Origin: Anarhynchus alexandrinus
Lineage: Eukaryota; Chordata; Aves; Charadriiformes; Charadriidae
Length of the DNA stretch: 64,000 nucleotides
NCBI GenBank assembly: GCA_008711295.1
Contig: VUYV01000228.1
Coordinates: forward strand, 124,001 to 188,000
Direction: 5' to 3'
The notes beneath the pieces are model-generated. The model made no database searches and was not told the origin of the DNA. It worked only from the letters and a program-made list of their open reading frames with translations. This document shows positions 50,661 through 61,241 of the stretch, piece by piece (within the stretch, counting starts at the first letter, position 1; each line of letters starts with the position of its first letter). A program made the position numbers and the translations under genes.

Positions 50661-50964
50661 CATGCTTGACTCATTCTTACAGATGTCTCTTAGCATCAGC
50701 TGCTGACCAGGACACCTTTGGTCTAATTTAGGTCAGTTGAACTTACCTTCTTAGGTGCTTATGCTGACAAAACTGTAACGCTTCTATGAGGAGCAAAGCA
50801 CCACCATCCTTAGCAACAGGATGAGGATTTCAGATCTGCCATAGCCTGTTAGCAAGTTCCAAATTGTTCTCTCTGATCTTATGTCCCATCTAAAGTTGAC
50901 ATTGAAATTGTTTTAACTGGTGGATAAGCACAAGTTGCAATGATAACTCACTACAAATATAAAC

Positions 50965-51011
50965 CTATAGTTAGGTAAGTATATAACTATATAACTGTAG
51001 TCTAACTATAG
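50965..51011. repeat. Inverted repeat, 10-bp arms around an AT-rich loop
   Basis: CTATAGTTAG at 50965-50974 pairs with CTAACTATAG at 51002-51011. The 27-base loop contains two ATATAACT words. The arm sequence resembles the palindromes at 13573-13590. Confidence 0.85.
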
Positions 51012-51488
51012 ACTATAACTTGCTTCCCTGACCTGTTAAAAGTTGTCATTGCATTTATTCCTTATGCATCAGCGTAGCACAGTATCTTAGAGAAGGGGGT
51101 ACATGAAGGAAGTAGAGTTAATAGCTGGAGGAAGGAGGAATTTACAGGGTTAAATAACTTTGGTAACACTGATGTCATTCTTTGCAGCATGTTTTCTAGG
51201 CCGTGTGCAAACCTGTCTAATTATAGATTATAATTATAAAGCCTAGCATGCTGGAATACTAGCACCTGCCAAAATCAATAGTGTCAAAAGGTGGACATAA
51301 TTAAAAACAATATAATTGTAATCCTGCCAAGAATAAGGTCTGGCACACTGTACTAAACAACTCAGAACAGAGCTGTTCCACTGGGTTCATCAACATCCTA
51401 ACTAAGCTATGGCCATTTTCTGAGGTTTGTAATTACTGCAATCAAGTAATGCTATTTTCCTCTTATTCGTTCTTTCCTCTAAAGAAAA

Positions 51489-51548
51489 AAAGTGCTCAAT
51501 TCCATTTAACTTCAAAGTGCTCAATTCCATTTAACCTCAAAGTGCTCA
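51489..51548 (+). repeat. 25-bp tandem repeat, 2.4 copies
   Basis: Units start at 51489, 51514 and 51539, each beginning AAAGTGCTCAATTCCATTTA (the third is partial). Units 1 and 2 differ at a single site (CTTC against CCTC), so the duplication is recent. Confidence 0.9.
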
Positions 51549-53969
51549 TGTTCCATGTCTTGTGAGTCATTTCTGGCTGTAGTCTGACCACAAATCAAAC
51601 TGTCTTTCCCCTTGCTATGCACCCCATTTCCACTAGAAGTTTCAACGTCTTCCACTTGGATGTCTTCCACTTCAGCTTGTGCCAGTGACAGGCTTAAAGC
51701 AGAAGTGGATGCTGTGAGCAGCTGAGGTCTTTAGCAGTCTTTCCATCTTTACGCATGCAGAACAGAGCTGCTGGTTGCTAACCAAAATGTTTGCAAGAGG
51801 GATCGTACAGCTTGTGGCTCCAACTGTTACACTGCATACCAAGCATCATTCCACATTATGTTGCTATGAATTGTTCTTTTGGACTACGATGTAATCTGTT
51901 ACCCATTGAGGCAGAGAAGCAGACAGGCAGGGCCTTGCGACACCTTCCTCAGAAACCTCTTTCCAGCCTCTGGCTCCAAGACTGGTCTGCAGACCTGAAG
52001 AATACCAATGGCAGCCATGTCTCCATAAGGTGGAAAGGGCTGCTTCTGTAGAAGATGTCAACATCTTACAACATCATCAGCATGGCAGGGGGGAGATGAA
52101 ACTTAAAGCCAGTCAGAGCTTAGTGCAGTGTTACTGTCCAACTCTTTGTCCCCAAGCCTGCAGACATCCTGTACCAGACCAAAGGGATGCAGCTTGCTTA
52201 CTCTATGTGGCAAAGCTTATGTGGATTCAGAGCAAAGAAGCAAGTCATGTTTTAGCACAGCTGGACCCAAAGGATGTTCCTCCTCAGCTCTCCCCAACAG
52301 ACCCCACTGGGGTCAATTCCCCTAGTGAGAGCTTGTGACATGCCCAGCCATTCCTGCAGCAAAGCTTCTCGGTAATGTGAAAACAACCGTCCTGTCTTTC
52401 TGGAGATGGAATAAGAGGGTGCGGGTGTGCCCCACTAGAGATTGTTGTAGGTTTGGCCACAATGCTTAACCAAGGCTGATACCATTGCATCGCTCTCTTA
52501 GCCAAAAGTCATGTCAGGATTTCAGATGCTCCAAGCCAAGGATCCATTAAGCAATAGCCAACAAAGTGTATATTGCTCAGAGCCACCCCACATGATTAGA
52601 CCCATCTGTAAAATTCACACTCTGTTCAAGGAAACTTGCAGATGTGTGACAGGGATATCACTTCCCCATAACTTTTGAATTTAGTCTGTCATAATGATAT
52701 TCTCTCTCTCTTCCCCCAGCAGAGAGCCACCAACAGCTCAAACACTTGTCCCCCATTAATCCTCACTGTGACCAATCTTTTTACTCATTTCTCTGATGAG
52801 GAAAGAGGGCTCCAAATAAAAGCACTCAAAACTCTTCACCAGTGTTTGCTGACGTTGCAAACTTAGTAAATAGTAGTTATTCCTACCCCAAATCAGTCTG
52901 ATGGTCAAAAGCTGAAAAGATTTGTCCTTCCCATCTCTGAACTTCTTTGTCTCTTGTCCAGGCTGAGATGCAGACAAGCTCCATAGATAATGTGAGGATC
53001 CCATCCACTTTATTGCAAATTCCATATAAGAACATAGAACAGAAGACAAACACTATTCCTAGCCAAAAAAAAATAATTTATCTGTAAGTCTACAAACAGT
53101 GTTTTAGGTCAAAGTCTAGTGTAACCTTTTGTAAAAAATAGATATTTCCATTCATTTTCTAGAGCTTGGTAATACATTAAAAATTACCTATTCTGATACT
53201 CAATTTTTCCAAGGCATATAACAGCAATAAATCATAGAGAAATAAGGAAAAAAAATCAAAATATGTAGTGGTACTGTCCCTTGTACAAAATTATCTGCAT
53301 GTCTTCCTTAGTCTCAATAGGCTAAAAAGTTTAATTAAAGAAGAACACACTTATCAGACCACTTGCAGAATGCTCATTTTAGCATGAATTTCAGGGTAGA
53401 ATCTGGCTCTCCTGGGGCAACTGTAATGCACTTTTTTTGACCTGACTTCTGGAAGCAGACTAAGCAAAGCAAAGACATAAAGGAGTTACACTAAAGAAGA
53501 TTGCTGGGAAAGGTGCAGTGACATTCTCTGCATTAATAAAGCAACGAGACAAGGACTTGCACTCTCGAAAAAGGTAAATACACAACAAGTTTGCAGGACT
53601 ATAAATTAAATCTAGATTAAGAAACTTTATTCTGCATTGAATTAACAGATATTTTAGTATATTCCGTAGCATTACACAGAACAGACATTTTCTGCATATC
53701 GAGGTTGGGTTTTTTTTTATTATTATTACCCACACAAATTACATTACTGCAGTTTGGCTTTAAGGCTGTGGTCTGCAAAATTAAGTAATGGAATTTAAGT
53801 GAGGAATAAAATCATTGATCGATGCTGAAGTAATTTCGCTAATGCATTTTGAGCAATTTTGCCAGCTGGACAGGCTCTTAGTATAAATCAAAGGTAACCG
53901 AAGGCAGACCGCTGCCCTCCCAGAAGCCACGCGAACAAAGCCCTCCCTCCGAAGGAAGAATTAAAGGCT

Positions 53970-54340
53970 CACAGCGAAAGCGGCGGACTCCGGGCGGGGA
54001 CTCGCCGGTGCCGTAACCCCCGGCGGCGCGGCGGCGTCAGCGCGCGAGCGCCGCCGGGCGGCGCAAGAGGCCGGGGACGCCCTGGACCCCCCGCGGCCGC
54101 GTGGCGGCGCGCTGGTCCCCGTGGGGGCGGCGGGCGCGGTGGGGTCCTTCGCGGCAAGGTCAGGGAGGCAGCCAGCCGGGGCAGGGCGTTTGGATCGTCC
54201 CCGTCGAGAGGCGTTCGCTTTCACTTTCTCGATGGGAAGGGGCTGGTCGGGGGTGCTAGAATTCAAAGCGAGCACCGCGGTTTTGCCCCAGGTGAATTTT
54301 ACGGTGACGCAGTGGGGTTGCTTGGGGGCGGGGGCAGGTG
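53970..54340. promoter_or_regulatory. CpG island, likely promoter
   Basis: This is the only markedly CpG-dense part of the window outside repeats. The 60 bases 54001-54060 alone hold at least 16 CG dinucleotides, in a bird genome where CpG is normally depleted. A GC box (GGGGGCGGGGG) lies at 54326-54336, and a weak TATA-like TATAAAT lies at 53882-53888, left of the island. Such islands usually mark promoters of genes or long noncoding RNAs. Direction is not certain. A fair plus-strand splice donor (TGG/GTAAGG) follows at 54424, favouring transcription to the right. A 178-codon minus-strand ATG frame (53961-54497) also spans the island. Its Ala/Pro/Arg-rich tail is what CG-rich DNA would give by chance, so I do not call it a gene. 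Confidence 0.65.
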
Positions 54341-54423
54341 GAGAAGGAGGAATTATGTGAGAAAGTAGCCTTGTTCCAGCTCTGAGGAGAAAGTCCAAGA
54401 CGGCAGGATTTCTGCAGAACTGG

Positions 54424-54429
54424 GTAAGG
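54424..54429 (+). promoter_or_regulatory. Candidate 5' splice site (GTAAGG)
   Basis: TGG/GTAAGG fits the vertebrate donor consensus fairly well and lies about 90 bp right of the CpG island, where a first exon would end. It is inferred from motif and position only. Confidence 0.3.
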
Positions 54430-57400
54430 TAATTCCTGTATAACAACATTGCCAGGATCAGAAGTCTTAAATGCCTTGTGCACTGAAAATGCGTCATCCG
54501 AAGTAGGTTGTATGGGAGTGAAAAGTTAAGTGTGAGTCACTGCACTACCATTACACAGGTATTTAATTAAATATGTTATTCTCCCAAGAGGAGGAATGGG
54601 GCTTCTTAGCAGAAATCTAAGGGATGGATATGTAGCAAGAAAGATTGAAGTTTTTGAAATAACTAAAAGCTAAGCTAGTAACTAGAAGCTAAATGATAAA
54701 CTTTCTCATTTGAACTGCCTTTTTGCTTAACAAAAGGTGTTGTGTTTAATAAAAACATGATCCAAAAGAGAAGGATCATTTTCTGAATACTCAATATATT
54801 ACTCAGAAATGCTTATATCATTTGCTTTGTCTTAATTTAAAAGGAGCTATAGACTGCTAAAAGAAATACGTTTGCTACTACAGCTTAGCTAGGAAATTCT
54901 CAGCAGCAATTGGCAGGTCAGGAAATGTAGAAGAAATAGTAACGCTGAAAGTGTTTGGGTGGTGAGCTATCAGTTTCAGCTGCCTTTCTAAAAGAAATCT
55001 AATACGATTTTTTTGTTCAAATAACCCATGACAGTACTACAGCAGATTTGAATGCATGAAATGGCCTAGAAACCAAGATCAGAAGAGATGCTCATGCCAA
55101 TGATACACCAGAGTCTTTGGGACTGATTTACCTGTCTGCCTCTACATACTTGGAGAGCAATGCTGACCAGCACGCATAGGGACATTGGGAGGAATCTATC
55201 AGCAATGCCAGTGCACATACAAACCTCCTGGCTTGCTTCTGTTAGAGACTCTCACTAAGGCACCTTGAGTCTTTGCAGTCACAGTCTGAAAAACATAGAC
55301 AGTCTGTGTGGAAATGAAGACGATGCAAATCTGTAATGACAGAGGAGGAGTTTTACTCAGCCTTCCGCCAGCCTGCACCTCCCCACTAGCCAGGCCCTGG
55401 AGCTCTCTGCACAGTGACATTGGCTGCTGAAACCAGCAAGCTGCTGGGCAACTGCACAGACACTCAAGTCAAAGGCCTGTTTTCTGCTGAAGATCTAAAG
55501 TAGCCATGTGTCAGTAAGCTTATCAAAGCACAGCATTGCCTAGAGCATAGTTGTCTAAAAGACAAAGCAAAGGGAGGAAAGGAAAAAAGGACAATTCCTT
55601 CTGCAATTTAGCAAACTTTGGTTTCTTCAAAAAAGTGCTGCTGTAAGTCACCTCAGAATCACTAAGAAATACAGCAGGTGACTTCACAGTTCAAAAGCTG
55701 TGCTATGGCTAACCTACTGGTGCCTTCCCTCTAGCTGGCATGTGTTGGCAGGCTACAGGGAGAGATCAAACAGGCAGTGGGACAGAGTTGACCGTGGAGA
55801 TGACTGGTGTTTGATCAGATTGGGGAATGCTAAGTCTCATCTCAGTGGCCCACAATAGGAGAAGCTGTGAAATAAACACACCCTGGGGCTGAAGGAGAAT
55901 GTCTCTCTCTCAGAATCTAAGTCAATGTCTGATGCCTTGCAGATTTTGCAGTGCCATGTTGCATCTCACATGTAATAGTACTGGACAGTACCAGCAGATC
56001 ACCGTGTGAAAAATGAGACACATCTTTAATTTTGCAGGTGTCAGTCTCTCATGAGCATTCCTGACAGTTCTGATTTTTTTGCAAAGATGAAAAGACTTTT
56101 CAGAAGATCTGAGACCTTAAGAGAAAAACCTGGGATGTTCATATGCTGTCTCTGTGTTATGTGTTGTAGGTTCTGAAACGGGAAAAGCCTTTCAAAGGTG
56201 CTGCAGGAAGGAACCTTCTGAATTATCTGTGCTCTGGGAGAGGTTCTGAAGGGCAAGAAGTGGATGAAAACGGTGATTCATTCTTTCTGCCATTACGTGC
56301 CTTTTGCTAAAGCTTGAGTGGAAGTGACACCCACCCCCCCAGAGCATTATGGTTCAGAGTTCACGTAGTGACACATAAAGGTAACTCACAGCCTTGACAA
56401 TTAGGACATGTGCTCCATCCCACTGTCCTGTCAGATTACCTGTCTGTTAATTTGCCTTTATGGGGGCTGCAGAGCAGACGACTTCTCATTGCTTTCAAAC
56501 AGTGCCACTTCCCGGTTTAGGTGAACCACTGCACTTCTGCAACCACTTTTTCATAAGATGTGGACCAGACTTGTTGCCCTTGGCAGGAATCAGTCCAGGA
56601 ACCTAGCATCAGTTATGGCAGTGTTGCAGGAAAAAAAAAAAAAAAAAAGCATGTTGCTGCTGTTTTAGCTTAAAACATATAAAAAGAGGATATATAAGAG
56701 GATTATTTTACCAAAAAAATCGTAGGTTAATGCTTGGAAAGTGAATGATTCACAGCTTCTAATGGGCTAAAGTCCTAGGTCTGGAAGTGAGGGTGCTTGA
56801 ACCAGGAGAAAGTCTAACATTTTACTTTTGGAGTTTGTTTGTGTCCTGAAGAAAGTTTCAGTAACTGTTTTGGGAGTACCCCAGCCAGTCCCAAATCTTC
56901 CATTTACTCTTCCTGACTAATTCTGCTTAACAGCCACCAAGCTACAACATGTTTCAGATGTCCCCAGCTAGCTCCCCAGGACAGATGGGAGAATCTCTAC
57001 TCATTACAAAGCTAATGTATTACTAGATTAGCCTCCCAAATTTTGCACACTTCTACTATCTTCTCATCACTTCAAATATTCCTCTGGAAAGTTAAATAAA
57101 CTTAACAACTATGAAATACCCAGGAATCGCTGTGCTTCTGGCTTCCCATAGCTGAGTGCATAGCAGACATCTAAACTGAATGTTTCCTAGGGCCAACAGT
57201 TAATTTACTTCAGATATTAGCTGTGAAACCTCACAGAATCCAGCAGCCCTCCAATGTCTCTCTAAGGCAGGCAGTGGTCAGCTGTAGGCTTAAAAAAGAA
57301 ATACTTAAATGTGAAGGGACACAGTGAACATTTAATCACTTGCATGCATTGCTTCTTAGGGTACTACAAATATTTGGAGAACATAATCTTTGCTTTTCTC

Positions 57401-60400
57401 CAAATGTAAGATAGATGGTGGTAATGAAACTGCAGTGGGTGGGTATTAAAAATACCTCCCTGAAGAGATTTTTAGAAGTGGTTTATGTGACTTTCATGCA
57501 GCTTCCTCTAGTACTGTTTATAACCAGCCCAGCCATCTGAGGTGCCCTTGAAATATTTCGTTATGTCAGCATGTAACATTCTGCATACACTGCTGGTTCT
57601 CTCAGGCACAAAGAAGTTAAAAGACATCCGTTTGCAAAGAATGCATATTTTTCAGCTTTAAGTTATGTTCCAGGAAGAACATGAAAGCCTGGAGGAACTC
57701 CAAAATGATCCAGAGCTCCAGGACTAACCTGACTTAGACCCACAATCAGTTTCTATTGCAGAGCTGGAAAAGCTCGGCTTCACTTAACTACCTCCAAGCT
57801 TACTGCCAAGCAGCAGATCATGAGAGCTCTGCTTGTTCTGTCCTCAGCCCCATTCATTCTGTCCAGTGCTGTAATCAGTGAGTCGAGCCCATTGAAGTAC
57901 CTTCGTGTTCACAGGCTGCACAAAAAAGCATGGCTGGATGACAGAAGTTTTACAAAATGGTAAGAATTGTACAAGGCTAACCAGGCTGAAGGGAAGACAT
58001 CAAACATCACATTAAACTTAGCTCAGCTTTTGTTGCACTCCCTGGACTAGGATGTGTTCCACTGAACCCACAATTAGCTCAAGAAAATGGCTTTTGAGAG
58101 TATTAGTAGGTACAGCCCCAGAATGGAAACCAGGAGGAGGTATAGCATAAAAACAGCCATTAGTTTGAATGCTCTATAAATGACAACCCTCCCTCCTGCC
58201 ACACAACACAAGCAGTCCACCCCGACTGTGACCCCACTTCCAGGCTGTCTAAAAAGCCTGTCACTTTGAAAAGCCATCAGGTAGCTGCCACACTGCTGTT
58301 AGTGCACTCAAAGCCTGAGGCCAGCTCAGTATGTACTTACTTTGCCAGCTATAATCCATTGTTCTTGCCCTAGAGAAATAGATTCCATTCCCAGCAAAGC
58401 TGAACACATGAGGAGAGGAATTTGTGTAAAGCACTTACCAAACCTCAGGATGATAACCTATAGAGGCTTTCCAGAAAGTATTGTTCTTCCTGCAGAGGTG
58501 AGCACCGCCACCACATTATAGAGAATTAAGCCAGCACAGTATATGATGCTGGTGCACCTGTATCACCCTACCTCACTATATATCCTCCTGGCAAGGGACT
58601 TACCACCACCCCAGGAGAATTGAAGTTTTGTTTTTTTTTTCTTTTTCCCAAGAATTAAAGCACAGTCTCTTGTTTGTATTTTGAGGAACGTTCCTCCTGC
58701 TGGAGACCTGCAAGGTATGGAGCTGAGGAGCACAGAAACCCTGACCTCGGATACTTACAAATGAGGAGGAAGGTGTCAGAAAGCTAAGGGAGTCTCAGAC
58801 AGCATCATCAGGGTTTAGTGATACAAAGAGATAGACGAAGTAATTTGAAAAGCCACATGGGACAAACACAGACAAAAGGCCAGTTGGCCCACCTAAGCCT
58901 TCAGCTCTGCTTGAGCCATTCAGCTCAATTGTGCCAGTCATGGTCCTCTGGTGAGGACCAATTTGGGATCTCTCCATTGGAGTGTATGACTTTAGCCATA
59001 GGAAAGACACCTCTGGCAGCAAGCCAACAAGCTTCAGTCCATCTTGATTGGCATGCAACATTTGTTTTTAGCTCCTCAGGAATCTGTAGATTAAATTTAT
59101 TTCCACCTATCACAGACTAGTCAGTGTTAAAGATTCTTTCCCCCAAACAAGTGCTTGTTGTAGTTTTCCAAATAGCTGTGTAACAAGGCAAACGATGCTA
59201 ATGCTAATTTGCCCAAAGACACTGAAAAGCTTTCCTTTTTTTTCTGGAACGAGAGTCATGGGATGAATCAAAAAGCTCTTACAGTGTGTCTCAGTGTTTC
59301 CCTCGGTCTCACCGAGGAGACATACTGATGCAGCTGACCTCTACGAGGAAAACAAACATGCAGTAAATACTGCTTTTGCTGCCAGCACTGTGAACTCCAC
59401 CAGCACTAGTGCCATCTGTATACCTACAAGATCTTAGGTATCACTGTCTGCAAAGGTGAAACAGTGATGGCCAGAGCCAGAAGAATGTAGGTGACATTTT
59501 ACTGGCAGGGGCTGGGGGCAGGGTGGGTAGTGAATGTAAAGTTTTTATGATCTGAATGGAAACCTGGTAAGGAAACCAGCCTGGAAAACACTCTCCTCCA
59601 GCCAGTCTGGGTGGCTGAGGTGAGTTTTGCTTTACTCATGGTGGGAATATGTCTTTAGCAGAGGATTAAGTGGACAAACGCCAAGGAGAAACAACATGTA
59701 TGCTTTTATTCATGAAGCTTTAACACAGCTCCAGTGAACTGGGACAGATATTACAGCAGAAGCAACGTTAAAGGTTGTAAAAAGCATCAAGAACATTCAC
59801 AGGTATGGAAATCTGGATTAAACCTGCTAAAACACAGACACCTCGGCCAAACCACTGCTGTCTTTTCATGTGGTACAGCACAGTAAAAGGGTATTTGCCT
59901 CTCTCTATGTTGTCTTTTCTGTGTTAATGTAATAGCATATTGGAAATTGTTCAATAAAATATTGCTCTGTATGCGAACTCTAAATCCAAGAATCCTAGGT
60001 GTCGACTACACATATTCCCCTGCTCTCCTAGAGCTCTTGCCTCGAGCCCTTTAAATACTACTTTTTATGCAATACCATACAAAAAAAAACCCTCAAAACC
60101 TTCCTGTGTTTGTAAATCTCCGATTTATTACACATGAAACACCAAAGTTGAAATAGGCAAAGGATCTGAAATAGAGATTTAGAATATGTAGTCAATAGCC
60201 ATTTGGCCCTCAAACTAAACTGGTTAACAGTGGCCATGCTCTCTGCATGACAGGCAAACTAAACTCCTGTGTGACACCAATACCTCTACTTGAAAACATT
60301 GTCTGGGAGCCCTTCAGTCAGAAACATGTGAAAGTATTGCTCCAAACAGTTGGTCTGGGAACTTGTTCTAAAGAGCAAGGCCTCATGTCCTCACAAGACG

Positions 60401-60703
60401 CCTTCTCACCTACTGGTGGAGGCAGTATTACCCATAGAAATCTGCAATGGCAGCCAGGGCCCCGTCCTCCTCACACAGCTGTATCAGCACGGCCCTGCAA
60501 CATCTGTGTCAAAGAGCATGACAAGGCCTGTGTTTATGTCTTCCAGTGTGTGCTTGGGGTGGCTCCGTCTGGTTATGACACATACGAAATGCTACTCCAA
60601 GGAGAGTTTCTTTGCACAGTGGAATGACACGGCTGCTAAAAACTGCCCCAGCTGAGCCAAGGGACAGCCCAGAACTTGGCAGTGGGCCAGGCAATGGGCC
60701 ACT
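54430..60703. other. Unique sequence, possibly first intron of a CpG-island transcript
   Basis: About 6.3 kb with no recognised exon or transposon. Simple features are an A run of about 18 (56631-56648), a short C run (56331-56340) and a T run near 58627-58638. If the candidate donor at 54424 is real, this is intronic on the plus strand. Confidence 0.5.
56631..56648. repeat. Poly(A) run
   Basis: About 18 consecutive A after CAGGA. There is no LINE- or SINE-like body upstream, so it is treated as a simple repeat rather than a retroposon tail. Confidence 0.9.
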
Positions 60704-61045
60704 TGTCCCGATCCAGTATCGGGGAGGTTTCGTTATAATCCCAAGGACGAGATTAAGACTCTGAAGTCGGTCAAATGTCGTACAACCTTTTGTTTGATTC
60801 TCTTAACAAACTGTGAAGGAATGGTGAAAAGGGGAGGGGAAGGGAAGACAAAGGGGGAAGGAAAAGGGGTAAAGAAGAAAACAAAGAAAGAGGGAAAAAG
60901 TTCGCTACTGCCACCCTGAGTCCAACGGGTTTCTGCTGATTCTGTCCGAAGTCTTCGCACAGTCCGGGGTCCAGGGAGGCACGCAGCAGGGAGGTGAGGA
61001 GCAGCAAAGAACAAAAAGGGAGGGCCCACAAAAGGACATGTGCTC

Positions 61046-61054
61046 CTTATATAG
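61046..61054 (-). promoter_or_regulatory. TATA box of the LTR promoter
   Basis: The minus strand reads CTATATAAG. It lies downstream of GC-rich U3 sequence and upstream of the pyrimidine-rich part, the normal place in an LTR. Confidence 0.65.
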
Positions 61055-61178
61055 GGCTCTTGCTCATGCGCAGATCGACCAGAAGCACTGTTCCCATACA
61101 AGCCTCTTCCTGCTCTTTTCGCGCCCTCGGTCCCTGCACAGGTCGTCCACTTCCAAAGCCGTGAAGAAGATGGTCCTC

Positions 61179-61192
61179 CCGGAAGATGGCGG
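61179..61192 (+). promoter_or_regulatory. ETS/YY1-like composite motif in LTR U3
   Basis: CCGGAAGATGGCGG combines an ETS core (CCGGAAG) with a YY1-type AAGATGGCGG. This pairing is known from promoters of ribosomal and mitochondrial genes. Function here is inferred from the motif only. Confidence 0.5.
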
Positions 61193-61241
61193 TACAGCGG
61201 CAATGTCGAGACAAAATCACATCTGGTATTGGTTCTCTACA

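Larger units (their letters stand above)
50661..53960. other. Unique sequence with two small repeats
   Basis: No gene or transposon is recognised. It contains the inverted repeat at 50965-51011 and the tandem repeat at 51489-51548. Small A/T runs occur near 53061 and 53711. Confidence 0.5.
60704..61241 (-). mobile_element. Solo LTR (about 538 bp), minus strand
   Basis: On the minus strand the element starts TGTAGAGAACCAATACC and ends GATACTGGATCGGGACA, giving TG...CA termini. Flanking pentamers CCACT (60699-60703) and CCACG (61242-61246) match at four of five sites, a plausible decayed target duplication. A TATA box (CTATATAAG, minus strand of 61046-61054) sits about 190 bp into the element and sets the orientation. 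Upstream of it are CATGCGCAG, an NRF1-like half site (near 61065), and a CCGGAAGATGGCGG run (61179-61192). The U5 part is C/T-rich on the minus strand. No canonical AATAAA was found. No viral genes remain, and the 156-codon frame 60733-61203 is spurious. Confidence 0.75.

Noticed and set aside
56631..56648. Poly(A) run as the tail of a processed pseudogene
   Set aside because: The upstream sequence shows no open frame, AATAAA signal or flanking duplication that would mark a retrocopy.
60733..61203. 156-codon minus-strand open frame
   Set aside because: It lies wholly within the LTR at 60704-61241. The Phe/Pro/Ser-rich end is the pyrimidine-rich U5 translated.
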